Assembly (NCBI GenBank): GCA_002501085.1
Contig: DLRL01000032.1
Location: forward strand, 1 to 26,598
Length of the DNA: 26,598 bases
Direction of reading: 5' to 3'
Source: Gemmatimonadales bacterium UBA7889
GTDB taxonomy: Bacteria; Gemmatimonadota; Gemmatimonadetes; Longimicrobiales; Gaopeijiaceae
Within the stretch, counting starts at the first letter, position 1, and the number at the start of each line of letters is the position of its first letter. The notes under the pieces are model-generated. The model was not told where the DNA came from and did no database searches. It saw only the letters and a program-made list of their open reading frames with translations. Below, piece by piece: positions 22,251-26,598 of the stretch. Made by a program: the position numbers and the translations under genes.

Positions 22251-23846
22251 TCAACTATTCCTCGACTTATTTAGACGATGACCGCCGCCGCCTCGTTGCG
22301 GTCTGTCAAAGTCCGCGCGCACTGCCCGCCCGCAGATTGTTCTTCCATTAAGTGCTGCGATGACGGCTTGTGCAACTGAATCATGAACTTCTACGAGTGT
22401 ATAGTTTTCCTTGATCTCGATGCGCCCAACCGTGTCTCCTGATACGTTCGCTTCTCCTGTGATCGTACCCAAAAGATCACCAGGCTGCAGCCCATCTCGT
22501 GCGCCAATTCCGACGAAGAGTTTGGCCCATGCTGGTACATTGGTCGGAGCGTTTGCAGGGGCAGGGCCCCCCTCGGTCGTTACTGAGCGTTTACTCAAGA
22601 GAGCAAGCGCTGCAGCCACTTCAGCCGCATCATATTCTTCGAACAGAGATTCGAGGGCGAATAAGTACGGTGCAATGTCCTCCTTCTTTATCACCTCTCG
22701 AATTGAATCATGTAGCGCGGCAATGGGACCAGCACTCTTTTTAATTTCGGGCGGGAATGGAACAACTTCATAGCCTGCTTGTCGGGCGGTTGCACGAAGG
22801 TGTGGTATCTCTCGGGGCAGAACCACTACGAAACCCTGATCCGAAGTACCGTGGCGACGATCAAGATCATCCACGTCAGCTGGTACGTCACAACTAATGA
22901 TAGGTATGTGCTTGTGGTCACTGATGGCGCTTCGTACTTCGAGTGGATTGACACCAAGCCATACGGAAACTTTTGTATCACCAGGGGCACCGGCGAGGTA
23001 GCCGTGGAGTGTCAAATAGTCTCCGATATCGGCCGCACGGTCGTCGTTGCGGCAGTAGAGCAGCACATGTGCTGCTCTGGAAGCTAAGACATTCTCTACG
23101 ACCTTGAGGGCCTCGTGTTCAAGTGGCTCGGTTGTGATCCGAAACTGCAGTGTACCACGCCTGGGCCCATCGGCCACCGATGTATCCGCGGAGGGTAAAC
23201 TGATCGCACGCTTTAAGTGCCGTTTACAGAAGTCTGCTACAGCACTTGTAACAGGCAGAGAAGTGACGATTCGCTGTGTTGTGCTGGCTAGGTAGCTCAG
23301 GACGAGCTCAACTTCCTCAAGGCCATCGAACTCATCGATGCGGGTTGCTTGGTCCAGAACGATTGCTTCCACAGGCTCAAGTGTAAGTTCATGAGTGGCA
23401 CAACTTGCTAAGACATCGCCAGGTGTCGCGAAGAGTAATGTTGCTTGTTCGGGCTGTACCCATTGAGATCCTAGTGCTCCCACAACCTGTCCAATGTGGT
23501 TGGCGATCCGGCTCATCGATTCGGCTAAATCATTAGCCCGGTCACGTGAGGGCGTGAGCACAAGCACCTTAGGAGCTCCCTCTTGTCGGTCATGAAAGCG
23601 ATTTAGTAGGGCTACTGCCCAGGATATAGTCACCCCACTTCCGGGACCGGCTGTTACGATCACATTATTCCCACGATACACAAAAGGAATCACCGATTTC
23701 TGTATTGATGTTGGCTGTTCAATCCCTTCGGCAGCCAGTGCCTCAACTAGCTCGGGGCTTAACCCGAGTTCTTCGAATGAATCCACTTTGAGTGCTGTTT
23801 TAGGTAGGGTCACCAGAACCTGGACCACCAAGGTCACCGGGTTCAT
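22251..23846 (-). CDS. DEAD-box-fold protein with degenerate ATPase motifs and DbpA-type RNA-binding domain (pseudohelicase)
   Basis: The full frame gives 531 residues. The overlap with the upstream gene and the family N-terminus (SFEELGLSPELVEAL) favour a later GTG start at 23813, which would give 520. The Q motif is kept (GIEQPTSIQ, Q49). Walker A is AGPGSGVT with Val72 in place of the catalytic Lys. The DEAD motif is DQAT (165-168). The PTRELA-like motif is PSRDRA, the SAT motif is lost (VTSLPVT), and the motif VI arginines are missing (RRHGTSDQGFVVV). ATP hydrolysis and unwinding are therefore unlikely. The C-terminal domain (about 440-515) keeps the DbpA/DeaD RNA-binding pattern LFVGIGARDGLQPGDLLG, GRIEIKENYTLVEV and ALNGRTICGRAV. 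It probably binds structured RNA. It is the last of a three-gene minus-strand set. Confidence 0.85.
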   Translation of the reverse strand: MNPVTLVVQVLVTLPKTALKVDSFEELGLSPELVEALAAEGIEQPTSIQKSVIPFVYRGNNVIVTAGPGSGVTISWAVALLNRFHDRQEGAPKVLVLTPSRDRANDLAESMSRIANHIGQVVGALGSQWVQPEQATLLFATPGDVLASCATHELTLEPVEAIVLDQATRIDEFDGLEEVELVLSYLASTTQRIVTSLPVTSAVADFCKRHLKRAISLPSADTSVADGPRRGTLQFRITTEPLEHEALKVVENVLASRAAHVLLYCRNDDRAADIGDYLTLHGYLAGAPGDTKVSVWLGVNPLEVRSAISDHKHIPIISCDVPADVDDLDRRHGTSDQGFVVVLPREIPHLRATARQAGYEVVPFPPEIKKSAGPIAALHDSIREVIKKEDIAPYLFALESLFEEYDAAEVAAALALLSKRSVTTEGGPAPANAPTNVPAWAKLFVGIGARDGLQPGDLLGTITGEANVSGDTVGRIEIKENYTLVEVHDSVAQAVIAALNGRTICGRAVRADFDRPQRGGGGHRLNKSRNS

Positions 23847-24102
23847 ATGGAAGGCGATTCAAGAGTTTTTGTACCTCGTAATCCATTCTTGATGTACGAA
23901 GTTGGTCGGTAGTAGCCACAACATCGGTGTAGGGCCCATGCCGATGAGCGGTTAGTGTGACCGTCCCTTCAGCACCGTCATATGTAGCAGTATGACTTGA
24001 GTCGTTTGCGCGGGTGAGCCCAACAAGTCGAGGAAGGAAATCCTCGGCTTCCGAAAAGACTTCTTTGGGCGAGAGCGCTGTCTTACGCTGATAACCGGCC
24101 AT
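23800..24102 (-). CDS. Small hypothetical protein, unrecognised
   Basis: From the ATG at 24102 the product is 100 residues. An upstream in-frame TTG at 24162 would give 120 but adds no protein-like sequence. There is no signal peptide or membrane helix. A short basic N-terminus (AGYQRKTALSPKEVF) precedes a domain with the strand-like run GTVTLTAHRHGPYTDVVATT and a helix (DYEVQKLLNRLP), then a Gly/Pro tail. No family is recognised. It lies 60 bases after the thioredoxin-fold gene, and its end overlaps the start region of the pseudohelicase by 14 to 47 bases, suggesting joint expression. Confidence 0.65.
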   Translation of the reverse strand: MAGYQRKTALSPKEVFSEAEDFLPRLVGLTRANDSSHTATYDGAEGTVTLTAHRHGPYTDVVATTDQLRTSRMDYEVQKLLNRLPYEPGDLGGPGSGDPT

Positions 24103-24162
24103 ATTTGTGACTATAGTCTGTATGTTTAAGAGACTTGAGTGTGTCCGGGCCCCGAACTCCAA

Positions 24163-24747
24163 TCAAGTCGTGGCTAGAAAGGTGCCGATCGCTTGGTCGT
24201 TGTGGAAGTCCCTTAGGTGCTTATGGCCCTTGATGAGCACCGGCGGAACCTCAGCTTTCTGTGAGCGAGTGTATTCAAGGGCATCAGAGACTTCTGCTTC
24301 ATACCGGTCGATGTCTAGGACTGCCTTGGTTTCGCTCAACTCTAATCCCACAGATTGCCCAAGACCCACGAGTATATCGACTCGACCTACATCCTTTCCC
24401 TTCAGCAGGAAGGCTTGGAAGATCAAATCAAGCAGTTTGTCGGCCTCGTCTAGTCCAGATGCACGGGCATGGCATAAGAGCTCGTGAGCTTTACGAGACC
24501 AAGGCACCAGGCATGGCTTTCTCAGGGATAGGTTGAGTCCTCCCGTTAGAGTTTCTGCTTGTTCCCAGCGCTGAAGCCAGAAGGGGTGGTCAGCGCCGAT
24601 CAGCTCTGCTGGTGGAGGACGGAGTTCAACTGGGACGCGCTGTACATGACTTCCCGTTGTTTGCTCTACTGACCTTACCTGAAGGTGGGCCAAGAAAGAG
24701 AGCGGGTCTACGACGTCTATCAGTAGGCATGGAGACTTGTAAATCAT
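24163..24747 (-). CDS. Thioredoxin-fold DsbA/HCCA-isomerase-like protein lacking CxxC
   Basis: This 194-residue protein follows the DsbA/FrnE/2-hydroxychromene-2-carboxylate isomerase layout. It has a first strand and motif DVVDPLSFLA (residues 11-20), then VPVELRPPPAEL, an inserted helical domain (about 85-150) with AHELLCHARASGLDEAD, and the cis-Pro loop AEVPPVLI (P168). The position that carries CxxC in DsbA or S-P-Y-S in the isomerases reads VDPLSF, so thiol redox chemistry is ruled out at that site. There is no signal peptide, so it is cytoplasmic. It heads a three-gene set with a small unknown protein and the DEAD-box-fold protein. Function is unknown. A substrate-binding or isomerase role is possible. 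Confidence 0.75.
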   Translation of the reverse strand: MIYKSPCLLIDVVDPLSFLAHLQVRSVEQTTGSHVQRVPVELRPPPAELIGADHPFWLQRWEQAETLTGGLNLSLRKPCLVPWSRKAHELLCHARASGLDEADKLLDLIFQAFLLKGKDVGRVDILVGLGQSVGLELSETKAVLDIDRYEAEVSDALEYTRSQKAEVPPVLIKGHKHLRDFHNDQAIGTFLATT

Positions 24748-24759
24748 GGAATGGGAAGG

Positions 24760-24784
24760 TGGCCGAACCCGCTGCGGTCGGCCA
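24760..24784. promoter_or_regulatory. 7-bp inverted repeat between divergent genes
   Basis: TGGCCGA (24760-24766) and TCGGCCA (24778-24784) are perfect inverted arms around 11 bases. They lie in the 110-base gap between the divergently transcribed thioredoxin-fold and aminotransferase genes, 13 bases from the former start. It is a candidate shared operator, or a leader hairpin of the minus-strand gene. Confidence 0.4.
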
Positions 24785-24857
24785 GAGTATTGGGTGCTTC
24801 CTCCGGCCTTAGGGTCCCACCATATTTCTTTCCCAGATTGCTCTTCAAAGGAGTGTC

Positions 24858-26060
24858 ATGTCCTTTAGCGCCAATGTCGAGAGACTCAAGCCTTCGGCGA
24901 CAATTGCGGTTAGCACTTTGGCCAAGAGCCTGGTAGCTGAAGGCCGTGACATCGTCAATCTCGGAGCGGGTGAGCCTGATTTTGACACACCTCTATTCAT
25001 AGCTGATGCGGCAGTGCACGGTGTCAGGTCAGGCCGCACACGCTACACACCGCCTGCGGGTCTCCCAGAACTCCGTAAGGCGATTGCCAATCACCTCGGG
25101 GCCCGTTCAGGTCGTGAAATCAATTGGCAGGGGGTCGTAGTCAGCGCCGGTGTTAAGCAAGCGCTATTTAACACATTTTTCTCTCTCTGTGGCCCTGGCG
25201 ATGAAGTATTGGTCGCCGCCCCATACTGGACGACCTATCCAGACCTAGTCATGCTCGCACGTGCTGAACCTGTGACGGTTTTCGGAGCTGAAGCCAACAA
25301 TTTTAAGGTCGTACCATCGGACCTAGAACGTGTTGTTTCCGAGAACACAAAGGGACTCGTGTTGAATACTCCATGCAATCCCACCGGTGCGATTTACTCT
25401 CTAGCAGAACTCGGGGAACTATCTGCTTGGGCTAAAGACCGCGGAATCTGGATCGTGAGTGACGAGATCTATCGTAATGTGTACTTCGGTGAGGAGGGCG
25501 GCGCAGCCCCTGGCATCCTGGATTTGCCAGAGTCGGATGTCAGCAATTTCATTCTGGTTGATGGTGCTTCGAAAAGCTATGCAATGACTGGCTGGAGGGT
25601 TGGTTTCTCATACTCAAGTGTTGAAGTTGCTCAGAAGTTCACTGCACTTCAGAGTCAGATCACATCCAATACGGCTACTCCTTCTCAAGTAGGAGCCCTG
25701 GAAGCGTTTCGTAATGTGGAGGCAGCTTCTTTTGCGATCGCTGAAATGGGAGTCGCTTTTCGGCGCCGCCGAAACCTTGTCATAACCCTCATGGATCAAC
25801 TTCTCCCTGGTGTCCCATACATTCGACCTGAAGGGGCGTTTTACCTCTATTTTCGTGTGGATGGACTTTTTGGAGCAGATGAAAGTGATGCTACGGCTTG
25901 GTGCTCGCGGCTTCTGCAGGAACATGGCGTGGCGCTTGTGCCGGGTGCTGCGTTTGGTGATGACCGGTGGGTGAGACTCAGCTTCGCAGCAGCGGACGCT
26001 CTAATTGAAGAGGCATTCGAGAGGATCGTCGCGATGGTCAGAACCGGAGCCGCAGCCTAG
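24858..26060 (+). CDS. Class I PLP-dependent aminotransferase (aspartate aminotransferase family)
   Basis: This 400-residue protein matches the Ib subgroup of aspartate aminotransferases. Landmarks are the N-terminal LGAGEPDFDTP, the cofactor and substrate region RTRYTPPAGLPELRKAI, NTPCNPTGAIYS (the Asn that contacts the pyridine ring), IVSDEIYRNVYF, and SKSYAMTGWRVGF, where Lys239 forms the Schiff base with PLP. It transfers an amino group from aspartate or a related amino acid to 2-oxoglutarate in the cytoplasm. Substrate range (Asp, prephenate, aromatic) cannot be fixed from motifs. AAGGAG lies four bases before the ATG. It is convergent with the phosphatase gene. Confidence 0.95.
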   Translation: MSFSANVERLKPSATIAVSTLAKSLVAEGRDIVNLGAGEPDFDTPLFIADAAVHGVRSGRTRYTPPAGLPELRKAIANHLGARSGREINWQGVVVSAGVKQALFNTFFSLCGPGDEVLVAAPYWTTYPDLVMLARAEPVTVFGAEANNFKVVPSDLERVVSENTKGLVLNTPCNPTGAIYSLAELGELSAWAKDRGIWIVSDEIYRNVYFGEEGGAAPGILDLPESDVSNFILVDGASKSYAMTGWRVGFSYSSVEVAQKFTALQSQITSNTATPSQVGALEAFRNVEAASFAIAEMGVAFRRRRNLVITLMDQLLPGVPYIRPEGAFYLYFRVDGLFGADESDATAWCSRLLQEHGVALVPGAAFGDDRWVRLSFAAADALIEEAFERIVAMVRTGAAA

Positions 26061-26107
26061 GAGGGTACTAGGGGCTGCCTCACGTTTCTACACTGATAAT
26101 AGAGTTA

Positions 26108-26593
26108 TCAAGCGGCGAGAAGTTGTTGAAGTAATCCCTTACAAGATTGGTGCACCAGTTGGTAGACATTTTCGAACCCGCTGGCTCCACCGTAGTAGGG
26201 ATCAGGGATCTCGTCTTCGTTGTCACCAGTAGGATCGTGGGAGCAAAGGAGTGTGATTTGGGTGTTGTTGTTGGTTTCTGGACTCAATTCCTCCAGCGCC
26301 CTCAGGTTCTCGCGATCCATAGCGATCATATAATCAAAGCGTTCAAAATCTTCTTGTTGGACCTGTCGGGCCCGAGCATCCAGATTGATCCCATGTTGTT
26401 GAGCTACGAGTGAAGCTCGACCGTCGGGCCGCTCTCCAACATGCCATGCTCCTGTTCCTGCAGAGTCAATCGAGAAGTGATCGCCTAATCCCTCCTCTTC
26501 CACGAGATACCTGAAGATTCCTTCAGCCAGCGGGGAACGGCAAATGTTCCCAAGACAGACGAAGAGTACAGAGGTTTTAGGAGTTTCGTTCAA
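26108..26593 (-). CDS. Low-molecular-weight protein tyrosine phosphatase
   Basis: This 161-residue protein is complete, starting five bases from the right edge of the window. It has the active-site P-loop FVCLGNICRSPLAEG with nucleophile Cys13 and Arg19 (C-x5-R-S), and the general acid Asp131 in IPDPYYGG. All catalytic elements are present. It removes phosphate from phosphotyrosine or related small substrates and often acts with bacterial tyrosine kinases in polysaccharide or stress control. None of these is encoded here. Whether it has operon partners lies outside the window. It converges on the aminotransferase with a 47-base gap. Confidence 0.96.
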   Translation of the reverse strand: MNETPKTSVLFVCLGNICRSPLAEGIFRYLVEEEGLGDHFSIDSAGTGAWHVGERPDGRASLVAQQHGINLDARARQVQQEDFERFDYMIAMDRENLRALEELSPETNNNTQITLLCSHDPTGDNEDEIPDPYYGGASGFENVYQLVHQSCKGLLQQLLAA

Positions 26594-26598
26594 GTTTG

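Noticed and set aside
26094..26110. An inverted repeat TGATAA/TTATCA between the aminotransferase and phosphatase genes
   Set aside because: It is only six A/T-rich pairs, overlaps the phosphatase stop codon and lacks a T-run. It is too weak to call a terminator.

Overview
The window comes from a diderm bacterium with moderate GC content, most like Gemmatimonadota or a neighbouring FCB-group lineage. That placement is an inference from gene content: a PorV/PorQ-type outer-membrane barrel, lipoprotein signals, a BatA/DUF4159/DUF4175 cluster, and an S9 peptidase of the bacterial DPP-IV type. No rRNA or tRNA gene, CRISPR array, insertion sequence or prophage gene was found.

Region 1 (1-14798, minus strand) is a nine-gene operon. 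In transcription order it encodes a DUF4159 probable lipoprotein, a vWA/glutaminase-like membrane protein, a caspase/C13-fold protein, a TPR protein with a HELAH metallopeptidase-like domain, a second DUF4159 protein, a MoxR AAA+ ATPase, a DUF58 vWA protein, a BatA-like vWA membrane protein, and a DUF4175 coiled-coil membrane protein that runs off the left edge. Four of the eight junctions are 4-base stop/start overlaps (TTGA, GTGA, ATGA, ATGA), and two others are 3 and 10 bases apart. Translational coupling and a joint envelope function are therefore likely. The known core is MoxR + DUF58 + BatA, an AAA+ chaperone with vWA partners. The caspase-like and TPR-peptidase members are the accessory part, and the caspase-like protein has Ser where the catalytic Cys is expected.

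Region 2 (15117-21403) holds a divergently transcribed secreted S9/DPP-IV-type peptidase with an intact Ser-Asp-His triad, a cytoplasmic cyclophilin, a large alpha/beta-hydrolase probable lipoprotein, a PorV/PorQ-like barrel and a 71-residue zinc-ribbon protein.

Region 3 (21404-22250) is regulatory. It contains several inverted repeats, a terminator-like hairpin with six Ts, a good sigma-70-type promoter with a perfect palindrome over its -10 box, a leader of about 140 nt with three hairpins, the HU gene, and a strong bidirectional terminator.

Region 4 (22251-24747, minus strand) is a three-gene group: a thioredoxin-fold (DsbA/HCCA-isomerase-like) protein lacking CxxC, an unrecognised small protein, and a DEAD-box protein whose ATPase motifs are all altered (AGPGSGVT for Walker A, DQAT for DEAD) but whose DbpA-type RNA-binding domain looks intact. 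This apparent RNA-binding pseudohelicase is the most unusual single gene in the window.

Region 5 (24858-26593) has a class I PLP aminotransferase and a convergent low-molecular-weight protein tyrosine phosphatase.
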